From: Rhodospirillaceae bacterium
GTDB taxonomy: Bacteria > Pseudomonadota > Alphaproteobacteria > Dongiales > Dongiaceae
Direction of reading: 5' to 3'
DNA length: 64,000 nt
Assembly: GCA_016712715.1 (NCBI GenBank)
Contig: JADJQM010000002.1
Coordinates: 1,178,001-1,242,000, forward strand
Shown here: one piece after another, positions 36,266 through 44,205 of the stretch
Numbering within the stretch: position 1 is the stretch's first letter
Layout of the letters: the number at the start of each line of letters is the position of its first letter
Made by a program: the position numbers and the translations under genes
Notes under the pieces: model-generated
The model's input: the letters and a program-made list of their open reading frames with translations, nothing else
What the model was told of the DNA's origin: nothing
The model's database searches: none

Positions 36266-37030
36266 ATGCATGCCGCCCCGACCATTGTCCGCGTCGCACA
36301 GCTGGAAAAGCATTTCGGCACGGTGAAGGCCGTCGACGGGGTGAGCTTCACGGTCGAAGCCGGCCGCACGGTGGCCTTGCTGGGCGGCAACGGCGCCGGC
36401 AAGACCACCACCATCTCGATGCTGCTAGGATTGCTGGTGCCCAGCGCCGGCCGCATTTCGCTGTTCGATCACGACATCGCCCGGCAGCGCCACAAGGTGC
36501 TGGGGCGGATGAATTTCTCCTCGCCCTATGTCGATTTGCCGCACCGCCTGTCGGCGCGCGAAAACCTCATCATCTTTGCCAAGCTCTACGGCATCAAGGA
36601 CGTGGCGGGCCGTATCAAGGAGATGGCGAAGGCGCTCGATCTCGACGGTCTCCTCGACCGGCGCACCGGCTCCCTCTCCGCTGGTCAGAAGACGCGCGTC
36701 GCCTTGGCGAAGGCGCTGCTCAACCGGCCGGAACTATTGCTCCTCGACGAACCCACCGCCTCGCTCGATCCGGACACGGCCGATTGGGTGCGCCGCTATC
36801 TCGAAAACTATCAGCGCGACCAGGGGGCGGCGATCCTCTTGGCCTCCCACAACATGGGCGAGGTCGAGCGCTTGGCCGACGAAGTGCTGATCCTGCGCAA
36901 AGGCCGAATCGTCGACAAGGGCACGCCGGACGATCTCATCCATCGTTTCGGCCGCCAGACTCTCGAAGAGGTATTCCTCGACATCGCGCGTGATCGCCGG
37001 GTGGGTGATGCGGCGGAGGCGGTATCGTGA
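36266..37030 (+). CDS. ABC transporter ATP-binding protein (ABC-2 type exporter)
   Basis: 254 aa. Walker A LLGGNGAGKTTTISMLLGLL (about residue 43), Q-loop replaced by MNFSSPYVDLP, signature SLSAGQKTRVALAKALL, Walker B LLLLDEPTASLD and H-loop LASHNMGEVERLAD. It resembles NodI/CcmA-like exporter ATPases. It is divergent from RegB and followed by its permease after an intergenic repeat. Substrate unknown. Confidence 0.93.
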   Translation: MHAAPTIVRVAQLEKHFGTVKAVDGVSFTVEAGRTVALLGGNGAGKTTTISMLLGLLVPSAGRISLFDHDIARQRHKVLGRMNFSSPYVDLPHRLSARENLIIFAKLYGIKDVAGRIKEMAKALDLDGLLDRRTGSLSAGQKTRVALAKALLNRPELLLLDEPTASLDPDTADWVRRYLENYQRDQGAAILLASHNMGEVERLADEVLILRKGRIVDKGTPDDLIHRFGRQTLEEVFLDIARDRRVGDAAEAVS

Positions 37031-37041
37031 TGCCAACAAGA

Positions 37042-37148
37042 CCCCTCACCCCAACCCTCTCCCCGCTATCGCGGGGCGAGGGGGTTCCGACCGAGCATGG
37101 CCCAGAGCCCCTCGCCCCGCTTGCGGGGAGAGGGGTTGGGGTGAGGGG
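37042..37148. repeat. GC-rich palindromic intergenic repeat (CCCCTCACCCC family)
   Basis: The left arm begins CCCCTCACCCCAACCC at 37042, and its reverse complement GGGTTGGGGTGAGGGG ends at 37148. Inner hairpins are CCCCGCTATCGCGGGG and CCCCGCTTGCGGGG. It sits between the ATPase and permease genes, and its translated frame gives the familiar spurious TPHPNPLP peptide. Confidence 0.88.
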
Positions 37149-37157
37149 CATCTCACC

Positions 37158-37958
37158 ATGACCACCTTCTCCTTCACCCGTGTCGGCGCCATGTGCCAGC
37201 GGCACTTTTATGTGCTGCGCCGCTCCTGGCCGCGCCTCGTGGAGATGGCCTATTGGCCGACCATGCAGATGGTGATCTGGGGGTTTCTCTCGCAATTCCT
37301 TGCCACCAACAGCTCCTACATCGCGGGTGCGTTCGGCGTGCTCATCTCAGGCGTCATGCTGTGGGACGTGCTGTTCCGCGGCCAGCTCGGCTTCTCGATT
37401 TCCTTCCTCGAGGAACTCTGGTCGCGCAATCTTGCCAATCTCTATTGCTCGCCACTGACGCCGCTCGAACATATCGTGGCGCTGGTCGCCATGTCCTTCG
37501 TGCGCGCCGTGATCGGCGTCGTGCCGGCGATGCTGCTCGCCATCCCGTTCTACGATTTCTCGATCTTCACGCTGGGCGTGCCCTTGCTCGCCTTCTTCTT
37601 CAACCTGCTGTTCATGGGCTGTGCGCTGGGCCTCATGGTCACGGCCATGATCCTGCGCTACGGCCTTGCCGCCGAGAACATGGCCTGGTTCCTGGTCTTC
37701 TTCCTCGCGCCCTTCTCCTGCGCCTATTATCCGGTGACCGCGCTACCCGGCTGGGCGCAGATCTTCGCCCAGATACTGCCCTCGACCCATGTTTTCGAAG
37801 GCATGCGCGCCGTGCTCTTTCACGGCACCTTCCTTTGGGGTCACTTCTTTCTGGCGACGGGGCTCAACGCGGTGCTCTGCCTCATCGGCATCGCGGCCTA
37901 TCTCGCGAGCTTCACGCGGGCGCGCAGGATGGGCCTGCTGCTGCAGGTTGGGGAATAG
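37158..37958 (+). CDS. ABC-2 type transporter permease
   Basis: 266 aa from ATG 37158; the upstream in-frame extension (36990) is translated intergenic repeat. Six hydrophobic segments with the ABC-2 layout, including LFRGQLGFSISFLEELWSRN, and the conserved C-terminal PFSCAYYPVTALPGWAQIFA and LPSTHVFEGMRA, typical of exporter permeases such as NodJ-like proteins. Forms an exporter with the ATPase at 36266. Its 3' end overlaps the convergent kinase gene by 47 nt. Confidence 0.9.
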   Translation: MTTFSFTRVGAMCQRHFYVLRRSWPRLVEMAYWPTMQMVIWGFLSQFLATNSSYIAGAFGVLISGVMLWDVLFRGQLGFSISFLEELWSRNLANLYCSPLTPLEHIVALVAMSFVRAVIGVVPAMLLAIPFYDFSIFTLGVPLLAFFFNLLFMGCALGLMVTAMILRYGLAAENMAWFLVFFLAPFSCAYYPVTALPGWAQIFAQILPSTHVFEGMRAVLFHGTFLWGHFFLATGLNAVLCLIGIAAYLASFTRARRMGLLLQVGE

Positions 37959-39222
37959 CATCCGCCATCATCGATTGCGGCGGCAGGGTCATGATCGCGA
38001 TGGTGCCCTGGCCCGGCCGCGAGATCAGGCGCAACTCGCCGCCATGCAATGCCATGATCTGGCGTGAGAGAGGCAGCCCCAGCCCGGTCCCGTCATTCTT
38101 GCGGTTGAGATGGTTCTCGACCTGCACGAAGGGTTCGAACACACGCTCGATATCCTCCGCCTTGATCCCGATGCCGCGATCCTCGATCTCGATGACCGGC
38201 GAGCCGGCGAGATCGCGCTGCGCGCGCAGGGTCACCACGGCGTCACTGGGCGAAAACTTGATCGCGTTGGAAAGCAGGTTGATCACCACCTGACGCAGGC
38301 GCCGTTCATCAGCCAGCACCGGAATGGGGCCCGTGGAGACCAATTCCAGATGCACCTGTCGGGCGGCCGCCTGGCCGCGCGTCACACCCAGGGCCGATTG
38401 CAGCATCTCGTCCAGCTGGAACGTGCCCTCGTTCAGCGTCAGCGCGCCGGCTTCCAGTTTCGAATAATCGAGAATGTCGTTGATGAGGCCGAGGAGATGC
38501 TGCCCGCTCTGGCGGATATCGCCGATATAGTCGGGCAGTTGCGGCGCATCGCGCCCGGCCCCCGGCAGACCCAGCAGCAACTCGGAAAAGCCGATGATGG
38601 CGTTCAAGGGCGTGCGCAGCTCATGGCTCATGGTGGCGAGGAATTTCGCGCGCGAGCTTGCCGCGAACTCGGCCGCATGGCGCGCCTCGTCCAATTGCTG
38701 CAGGCGGCGCTGCGCCTGTTCGACGGTCAGCTCCAGCAGCTTCGCCATGGTGCCGATGCCGCTGAAGCGCCCGCCGCGCGTCACCAGGAAGCCCGATTGA
38801 ATGGCCTCGGGGTGGCTGGCCGTGATGAGCCGCTTGATCTCGTCCAAGGGCGTCTCTTCATCCACCACCAGCGGCTGCCGGTTCATCAGCGCCTGGATCG
38901 AGCGTTTGAAATAGACATCGAACCACAAGGGCTGCGCAAAGACCGACAGCAGCCGGTCACGCTCGACTGCGCCATAGACGATACCCTCGGCATCGGTGAC
39001 AGCCAGGAGCGGCAAGGCGGTGTTGCTGCGGAACAGTTCCAGCACCTTGGCGCCGGTCGTCTCCGGTCCGATCGTCACGGCGTCTGATGCCAATTGCCGC
39101 GCCGTCAGCGTGAAGGCCTGTACCTTCAAGGGCTGTTCCGCGGCCGCGATCTCCGCCGGGCGCAGCTCAGCTTCGCTCCGTTCCTGCGGCTCCGGCTTCA
39201 TATCCACCTTCGTCTGCAACAT
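37912..39222 (-). CDS. CBS-domain-containing sensor histidine kinase
   Basis: 436 aa, no transmembrane segment. Residues 35-165 look like a CBS pair (SDAVTIGPETTGAKVLELFR, LPLLAVTDAEGIVYGAVERD, then QALMNRQPLVVDEETPLDEI). A helical linker follows, then HisKA with SSRAKFLATMSHELRTPLNA (phospho-His about 200) and HATPase_c with LLSNAIKFSPSD, DRGIGI and GTGLGLPLSRQIMALHGG. The cytoplasmic kinase would sense an adenosyl ligand or energy state through the CBS module. No cognate response regulator is adjacent. Confidence 0.9.
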   Translation of the reverse strand: MLQTKVDMKPEPQERSEAELRPAEIAAAEQPLKVQAFTLTARQLASDAVTIGPETTGAKVLELFRSNTALPLLAVTDAEGIVYGAVERDRLLSVFAQPLWFDVYFKRSIQALMNRQPLVVDEETPLDEIKRLITASHPEAIQSGFLVTRGGRFSGIGTMAKLLELTVEQAQRRLQQLDEARHAAEFAASSRAKFLATMSHELRTPLNAIIGFSELLLGLPGAGRDAPQLPDYIGDIRQSGQHLLGLINDILDYSKLEAGALTLNEGTFQLDEMLQSALGVTRGQAAARQVHLELVSTGPIPVLADERRLRQVVINLLSNAIKFSPSDAVVTLRAQRDLAGSPVIEIEDRGIGIKAEDIERVFEPFVQVENHLNRKNDGTGLGLPLSRQIMALHGGELRLISRPGQGTIAIMTLPPQSMMADAIPQPAAAGPSCAPA

Positions 39223-39309
39223 AGGGTGTTATGTGCCACGCCATGTGTGACAGTGGGATGACAGGCTGGGGATAGAATCACATCGGGGAGTGTGCTCGGC
39301 GGGATTCCG

Positions 39310-39600
39310 TCAATCGCAACAGGCGTTTTTGGCGGCCGGATCGCCGAGCGCCGCCGTGACCGAGGCGCGCTGCTGGGGTTCCGTCACCGCCGGAATCGGC
39401 ATCAGATCGAGCGGCCCGGCGCTGCCGGCGCCCTCATATTGCCCATCGCGGCGCCAATGGCAGGGACCGACCATCGGCACGATGCCACTGATGCGCCCGG
39501 TTTCTGCGTCGACCGAGGTCACGGTCACATCCCGCCGGTCGCGCGTGCGAAGGCTCACGCCAGCCTGGGCCAATGCCGCGATGTCGCGGGGGTCATCCAT
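39310..39600 (-). CDS. Small conserved-looking protein coupled to ycaQ
   Basis: 96 aa. ATG 39600 overlaps the 3' end of the YcaQ gene by 8 nt, suggesting translational coupling. The sequence SLRTRDRRDVTVTSVDAETG, then VPMVGPCHWRRDGQYEG and GPLDLMPIP looks like a small beta-rich domain seen in short uncharacterised or phage-encoded proteins. It has no signal peptide or membrane segment. It could be a chance open frame, but the Gly/Trp/Cys pattern and the coupling favour a real gene. Confidence 0.6.
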   Translation of the reverse strand: MDDPRDIAALAQAGVSLRTRDRRDVTVTSVDAETGRISGIVPMVGPCHWRRDGQYEGAGSAGPLDLMPIPAVTEPQQRASVTAALGDPAAKNACCD

Positions 39601-40774
39601 CGATCTTGCCGACCAGCCCGGCCCGCAGCGCCTTGGGAATGCCGCGATTGCCGGTGACCTTGCTGCACCCCGCGATGCGCGCGAAACGATGCACCGCCGC
39701 GCGCAGGGCTTCCACCGGCACCGGGGCATGTAGATCGAGCCCGGTGATGCGCCACTCTTCGCCTTCGCGTTTGCCGTCGATGAGCCCCACCGCTTTGTCG
39801 CGGTAGAGGAGGGGCATGGCGAAATAGAAGCGGCGTTGTGCCTCCGGCGTATAGGCTTCGAACTTGTAGGTGAAGCCGAACAGTTCCGTGAAGCGCCGCC
39901 GGCTGAACATGAGGTTGTCGAGCGGCGGCACCAGGCGCACGGTCTCATCCTGCGGCTGGAAGCTGGTCCTGAAGTGATCGAGATCGGATTTCAAAGCCAG
40001 ATAGCGATGATGCGTGTCGCCTTCCAGCGCCTCGATCCAGTCGATGAGCTGATGATCGAGCGCCTCCTCGATCAACTTGCGTGCGACCGGCAATCCGCCG
40101 CCGCGCCATGTACCCATATGATGCGAGACGCGCTCGGCCAATTGCTGCGGTGTCGCGAGCTTGAGGACCGAGAGCGCCGAATGCACGAAGAACTCCTTGT
40201 GCCGCGCGCGGTAGTCGGGCATCGGGGTCAGGAGTTCCGGTGCCACGCGTTCGGTGAGGTCGAACAGGCGGTGGAAGTTCTTCGATCGCCCGCTGATCTG
40301 CACCTGTCCCGTATGATAGAGATATTCCAGCGCCCTTGTCGTCGCCTTGATGGTGTTGAAGCCGCCAATGACGCGCTCGGAGTCGAGATCGGCCGGCGAG
40401 ATCGGGCCATTCTCGGCGATATGCTGCTTCACCTTGCGCATCATCGGGCGCATTTCCCGGAGGCGATCCTGGTTGACCGCCTTGCCGAAATCCTTCAGGA
40501 AAAACGGCACCCAATCGCGCCTCGTTGCAAACAGCGGGTAATGCGTCTCCAGCATCAACCGGTCGCGGTAATAGACGTCGTAAAGCTCAGCGATAGGCGC
40601 ATCGGTGCGCGCCACCCAGGCGATCTCGTGATTGCGCAGGCCCGTCGAGCGGATGCTGTCGATCTGCATCATGCCGAGGCCCACAGCGCGGGCCGAGGCC
40701 TCTTTGGCCGGCCAGAAGGCTCCGCGCAGACCCAGACGATCGAGCAGAAACGCGCGGGCGAGATCTTGACTCAT
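39593..40774 (-). CDS. ycaQ: YcaQ-family crosslink-repair DNA glycosylase (winged-helix)
   Basis: 393 aa. The HTH_42/YcaQ family starts ARAFLLDRLGL, with the conserved GMMQIDSI and NHEIAWVARTDAPI segments, the catalytic-site QxD-type region in LGMMQIDSI, and C-terminal FTYKFEAYTPEAQRRFYFAM and LIDGKREGEEWRI. YcaQ/AlkX unhooks DNA interstrand crosslinks by cleaving N-glycosidic bonds. Length fits the family. Named by similarity; repair activity is inferred. Confidence 0.88.
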   Translation of the reverse strand: MSQDLARAFLLDRLGLRGAFWPAKEASARAVGLGMMQIDSIRSTGLRNHEIAWVARTDAPIAELYDVYYRDRLMLETHYPLFATRRDWVPFFLKDFGKAVNQDRLREMRPMMRKVKQHIAENGPISPADLDSERVIGGFNTIKATTRALEYLYHTGQVQISGRSKNFHRLFDLTERVAPELLTPMPDYRARHKEFFVHSALSVLKLATPQQLAERVSHHMGTWRGGGLPVARKLIEEALDHQLIDWIEALEGDTHHRYLALKSDLDHFRTSFQPQDETVRLVPPLDNLMFSRRRFTELFGFTYKFEAYTPEAQRRFYFAMPLLYRDKAVGLIDGKREGEEWRITGLDLHAPVPVEALRAAVHRFARIAGCSKVTGNRGIPKALRAGLVGKIDG

Positions 40775-40801
40775 GAGATGCGCGCTTCCTGCTCTGGCGA
40801 A

Positions 40802-41827
40802 TTACCCCTTATCGCTCACCCCGGCTTCGGCAAAGGTCGCCATGCCGCTGTGGCAGAGGGCCGCCGCGCGCAGAATCGGGATGCACAAGGCAGCGCCGGA
40901 ACCCTCGCCCAGTCGCATGCCGAAATCAAGCAGCGGCTTTTTGGCAATTTTCTCCAACAATTTCCGGTGCCCGGGTTCCGCCGAGCAATGCGACACCACG
41001 CAATGATCAAGCGCCTGTGGGTCGAGCTTCAACAGCACGGCCGCAGCAACCGTGCTGGCAAATCCATCGAGCAGTACCGGCACGCGCGCCATGCGCGCCG
41101 CAATCACGGCACCCGTGATGGCCGCCAGCTCATGACCGCCGAGGGCAGCCAGGATCGCGAGCGGGTCGTCGAAGCTCGCGCGGTGCTTGGCGAGGCCCAG
41201 ATCGATCACCTCGGCCTTGCGGCTGAGCTGCGCGCCCTGGACGCCGGTGCCGGGACCCGCCCAATCCGTGCCCGTCCCACCGAAGAGCGCTGCCGCCATG
41301 GCGGAGGCCGAGGTGGTGTTGGCAATGCCCATCTCGCCCACGCAGAGGAGATCAACACCGGGCTCCACCGCCATCATGCCATAGGCCATGGCACGTGCGG
41401 CATCGACCTCGCCCAGGGCCGGCTCTTGCGTGAAATCCCGGGTCGGCTGGTCCAATGACATTTCATAGACGCGGAGATCGGCATCGGCGTTCTTGCACAG
41501 CTGGTTCACCGCGGCGCCGCCATGAGTGAAGTTCAAGACCATCTGCCGCGTCACCTCCGCCGGGAAGGCCGAAACGCCCAGCGCCGCCACGCCATGATTG
41601 CCGGCAAAGACCGCGACGCGCGGATGGTTGATCGCAGGCGGCGCCTTGCCCTGCCAGCTCGCAAGCCACAGCGCCAGTTCCTCGAGACGCCCCAGGGCGC
41701 CGGCGGGCTTGGTCAATTGCCCCTCGCGCGCGGTGGTGGTGCCGGCTGCGTCATGATCCGGTCCCGGAAATTCCGCTACAATGCGCCGCATCTCGGCAAA
41801 ACTGGCAATCGACTTGTTGTCCAACAT
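40802..41827 (-). CDS. cobT: Nicotinate-nucleotide-dimethylbenzimidazole phosphoribosyltransferase
   Basis: 341 aa. Activates the lower ligand of cobalamin by forming alpha-ribazole phosphate. Hallmarks: LTKPAGALGRLEELALWLAS, VFAGNHGVAALGVSAFP, THGGAAVNQLC, GEMGIANTTSASA and the C-terminal GMRLGEGSGAALCIPILRAA with the catalytic Glu. Full length. Divergent from cobS with 124 bp between; no cobalamin riboswitch is recognisable there. Confidence 0.96.
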   Translation of the reverse strand: MLDNKSIASFAEMRRIVAEFPGPDHDAAGTTTAREGQLTKPAGALGRLEELALWLASWQGKAPPAINHPRVAVFAGNHGVAALGVSAFPAEVTRQMVLNFTHGGAAVNQLCKNADADLRVYEMSLDQPTRDFTQEPALGEVDAARAMAYGMMAVEPGVDLLCVGEMGIANTTSASAMAAALFGGTGTDWAGPGTGVQGAQLSRKAEVIDLGLAKHRASFDDPLAILAALGGHELAAITGAVIAARMARVPVLLDGFASTVAAAVLLKLDPQALDHCVVSHCSAEPGHRKLLEKIAKKPLLDFGMRLGEGSGAALCIPILRAAALCHSGMATFAEAGVSDKG

Positions 41828-41951
41828 CAGGCGTTACTCCAAAATCGGCGCCGTTCCGGGCCGATGCATGATCAAATTCAGCCCGTCCTATACCCCGGGC
41901 GCGGCACTTGTTACAACGTCACCCAGCCCCCCTAGTGGAACCGAGCCAGCC

Positions 41952-42782
41952 ATGAGCGACGCCAACCAGTCACCGCCCCCGGACGAACCGGCCGCCCCTG
42001 AGTCCGAGGCGCCCAGCCAGGCAATGCCCAAATCCCTCCCCTGGCTCGGCTGGCTGCGCGATTTCTGGCTGGTGCTGGGCTTCTTCACGCGACTGCCGGT
42101 GGTCTCGGTGACCGGGCATCTCGGCGAAGCTGCTAGGGCCTTTCCGCTCGCCGGGCTGGTGGTGGGGCTGATCGGTGCCTTCGTCTATTTTGTGGCCATG
42201 GAGATCGGCCTCTCTGGCCTGCTCGCGGCATTGCTTGCCGTGGCCGCGACCGGGATCGTGACCGGCGCCCTCCACGAGGATGGCTGGGCCGATGTCTGCG
42301 ATGCGCTGGGCGCCCGCGGCGGGGTGGAAAAGCGCCTCGAAATCCTGCGCGACAGCCGCCTTGGCTCCTTTGGTGGCCTCGCCCTCATCTTTGCGACCTC
42401 GATCAAGGTCGCGGCCATCGCCAATCTCGGCGCCCCGGAACTGGTGGCGGGCGCCCTGGTGGCCGCTCACACGCTGGCACGCGGTGTCCTGCCCCTGGTG
42501 ATGGCGCGCATGACTCTCGCGCGCAGCAATGGCCTTGCCGCCGATGCCGGCCGCTCGACCCAATCCGCCGCCAACTGGTCGCTCATCATCGCCCTCCTCA
42601 TCGCCGTGCTGGTGGTGGCGCCGATCGCGGCATTGGTGGCGCTGCTGGCGGCCCTTGCCGCCACCTGGGCCGTCGCCAAGCTCGCGCAGAAGAAATTCGG
42701 CGGCTATACCGGCGATGTCCTGGGCGCCGTCGAGCAGGTCGCGGAAATGGCGATCCTCATCAACCTCGTGACGCTGACGTGA
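41952..42782 (+). CDS. cobS: Adenosylcobinamide-GDP ribazoletransferase
   Basis: 276 aa from ATG 41952. The last-step cobalamin synthase, an integral inner-membrane protein. After a Pro-rich 30-residue N-terminus come FFTRLPV, the metal-binding ALHEDGWADVCDALGARGG, LEILRDSRLGSFGGLAL and the C-terminal GYTGDVLGAVEQVAEMA, with several hydrophobic helices between. Followed 11 bp later by the CobC-like phosphatase. Confidence 0.95.
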   Translation: MSDANQSPPPDEPAAPESEAPSQAMPKSLPWLGWLRDFWLVLGFFTRLPVVSVTGHLGEAARAFPLAGLVVGLIGAFVYFVAMEIGLSGLLAALLAVAATGIVTGALHEDGWADVCDALGARGGVEKRLEILRDSRLGSFGGLALIFATSIKVAAIANLGAPELVAGALVAAHTLARGVLPLVMARMTLARSNGLAADAGRSTQSAANWSLIIALLIAVLVVAPIAALVALLAALAATWAVAKLAQKKFGGYTGDVLGAVEQVAEMAILINLVTLT

Positions 42783-42793
42783 AGTAGCTGTCG

Positions 42794-43432
42794 ATGGATC
42801 ACACGGAAACCAGCCATACCGAAACCAGGCTGTGGCTGGTGCGCCACGCACCGGTCATCGGCTCCCTCGGCCGCATCTACGGCCAGGACGATCTCGAAGC
42901 CGATTGCACCGACGCGCCCGCCTTCCAGGCGCTGGCGGGCTTCCTGCCGGTGGCCCCCATCTGGGTCGCCACCCAATTGAAGCGCACGCACCAGACGCTC
43001 GCCGCCGTCCATCGCGGCCGCGGGCTTGATCCCATCCAGCCGCAGATCGAGCATGACCTTGTGGAGCAGCATTTCGGTGATTGGCAGGGCCTCACCTATG
43101 CCGAGCTCGACGCCAGCCGCGACGGCGCCTATCACCGCTTCTGGCACGCGCCCGCGACCGAGCGCCCGCCGAACGGCGAAAGCTTCGCCGACGTGGTCGA
43201 GCGTGTGGAAAAGGCGCTCTTGCGATTGACCCTCGCACATGCGGGGCAGGACATCGTGGTCGTGGCCCATGGCGGCTCGATCCGCGCTGCCTTGGCGGCC
43301 GCCCTCAACATCGAACCGGAACGGGCACTGGGTTTCTCAGTCGACAATCTCTCGGTCACGCGCCTCGATCACATCGAAGGCAAAAGCTTCGGCGCCGCCT
43401 GGCGCGTGGCGTTTGTGAATAGACGGTTGTAG
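42794..43432 (+). CDS. cobC: Histidine phosphatase family protein, probable alpha-ribazole phosphatase
   Basis: 212 aa. The phosphohistidine motif is LWLVRHAPV (RHG variant), with GDWQGLTYAELD and the second catalytic His in VVVAHGGSIRAAL. Location directly after cobS makes alpha-ribazole-5'-phosphate phosphatase (CobC) the likely function, dephosphorylating the nucleotide loop precursor or product. Biochemical role is inferred from context; the fold is clear. Confidence 0.88.
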   Translation: MDHTETSHTETRLWLVRHAPVIGSLGRIYGQDDLEADCTDAPAFQALAGFLPVAPIWVATQLKRTHQTLAAVHRGRGLDPIQPQIEHDLVEQHFGDWQGLTYAELDASRDGAYHRFWHAPATERPPNGESFADVVERVEKALLRLTLAHAGQDIVVVAHGGSIRAALAAALNIEPERALGFSVDNLSVTRLDHIEGKSFGAAWRVAFVNRRL

Positions 43433-43448
43433 GCCTGATAACTAGGCG

Positions 43449-43536
43449 CGTCATGGCCGGGCTTGGCCCGGCCATCCACGATTTTCATTTCGCGCATACG
43501 AACTCGTGGATGCCCGCACCAAGTGCGGGCATGACG
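43449..43536. repeat. Two-hairpin palindromic intergenic repeat
   Basis: CGTCATGGCCGGGC-TT-GGCCCGGCCATCCACG is followed after a short AT-rich spacer by CGTGGATGCCCGCACC-AA-GTGCGGGCATGACG. The two hairpins are also mutually complementary at their outer ends (CGTCATG/CATGACG and ATCCACG/CGTGGAT). A related single hairpin lies at 60470-60500. Confidence 0.85.
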
Positions 43537-43556
43537 GCGTAATATGGAACGCCGTC

Positions 43557-43979
43557 TCACGCCACCGCGAAAACCTGTGCGGGGTCTTCGAAGGATTTGA
43601 ACTCCAGCGCGTTGCCGCTGGGGTCGAGGAAGAACATGGTGGCCTGCTCGCCCACTTCGCCCTTGAAGCGGACATGGGGCTCGATGATGAACTTCACCTT
43701 GGCCGCCTGCAGCTTCTCGGCCAAGCGATGCCAATCGCCCCAGGGCAGGATGGCGCCGAAATGGCGGACCGGCACATTGTCGCCGTCGACCTGGTTGGTG
43801 CTGGCGACCCGCGTCTCCTCGGGCTTCAGATGCGCCGAGATCTGGTGGCCGAAGAAATCGAAATCGATCCATTTGACGTCGCGCCGGCCGATCCGGCAGC
43901 CGAGCAGCCCGGCATAGAAGGCCTCGGTCGCGGGAATGTCATGGACCGGGAAGGCCAGGTGGAACGGCGGGATCGACAT
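43557..43979 (-). CDS. VOC family (glyoxalase/dioxygenase-like) protein
   Basis: 140 aa. Two beta-alpha-beta-beta-beta units: PPFHLAFPVHDIPATEAFYA with metal-ligand His, and the C-terminal MFFLDPSGNALEFKSFEDPA with metal-ligand Glu. Vicinal-oxygen-chelate fold; substrate unknown. Convergent with cobC across the palindromic repeat. Confidence 0.92.
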   Translation of the reverse strand: MSIPPFHLAFPVHDIPATEAFYAGLLGCRIGRRDVKWIDFDFFGHQISAHLKPEETRVASTNQVDGDNVPVRHFGAILPWGDWHRLAEKLQAAKVKFIIEPHVRFKGEVGEQATMFFLDPSGNALEFKSFEDPAQVFAVA

Positions 43980-44205
43980 GGACGGGAGTCTCCGTGGGGC
44001 GCTGAAATGGGCCTGAGCTTAGCGCGCCCGATCGCGCGCGGCGAGAGGGCGCTTTAGAGCAGCGCCAAGGTGGCCGGGCCTGAAAAGGATCGCCGAGCCA
44101 TGGTTCAGGCTTTCGCCATCTAACCGCTGCCGGCACCCCCACCGCAAGGGCCGGATAGCGGGGGTGGGCCGAGAAGCTTATCCCTTTCCCATATGACCCG
44201 CTAGA

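Noticed and set aside
36990..37157. N-terminal extension of the ABC permease (TPHPNPLPAIAGRGG peptide)
   Set aside because: It is translated intergenic repeat; the true start is ATG 37158.
39836..41458. 540-aa open frame on the + strand
   Set aside because: It runs antisense across both ycaQ and cobT, two clear genes.
41828..41951. Possible cobalamin riboswitch between cobT and cobS
   Set aside because: The 124-bp gap has no recognisable B12-box and is too short for the full aptamer.
43980..44205. Possible small gene or RNA upstream of the Ada-like gene
   Set aside because: Only a GC-rich imperfect hairpin (CCCCCACCG...CGGGGGTGGG region) is seen; no supporting motif.
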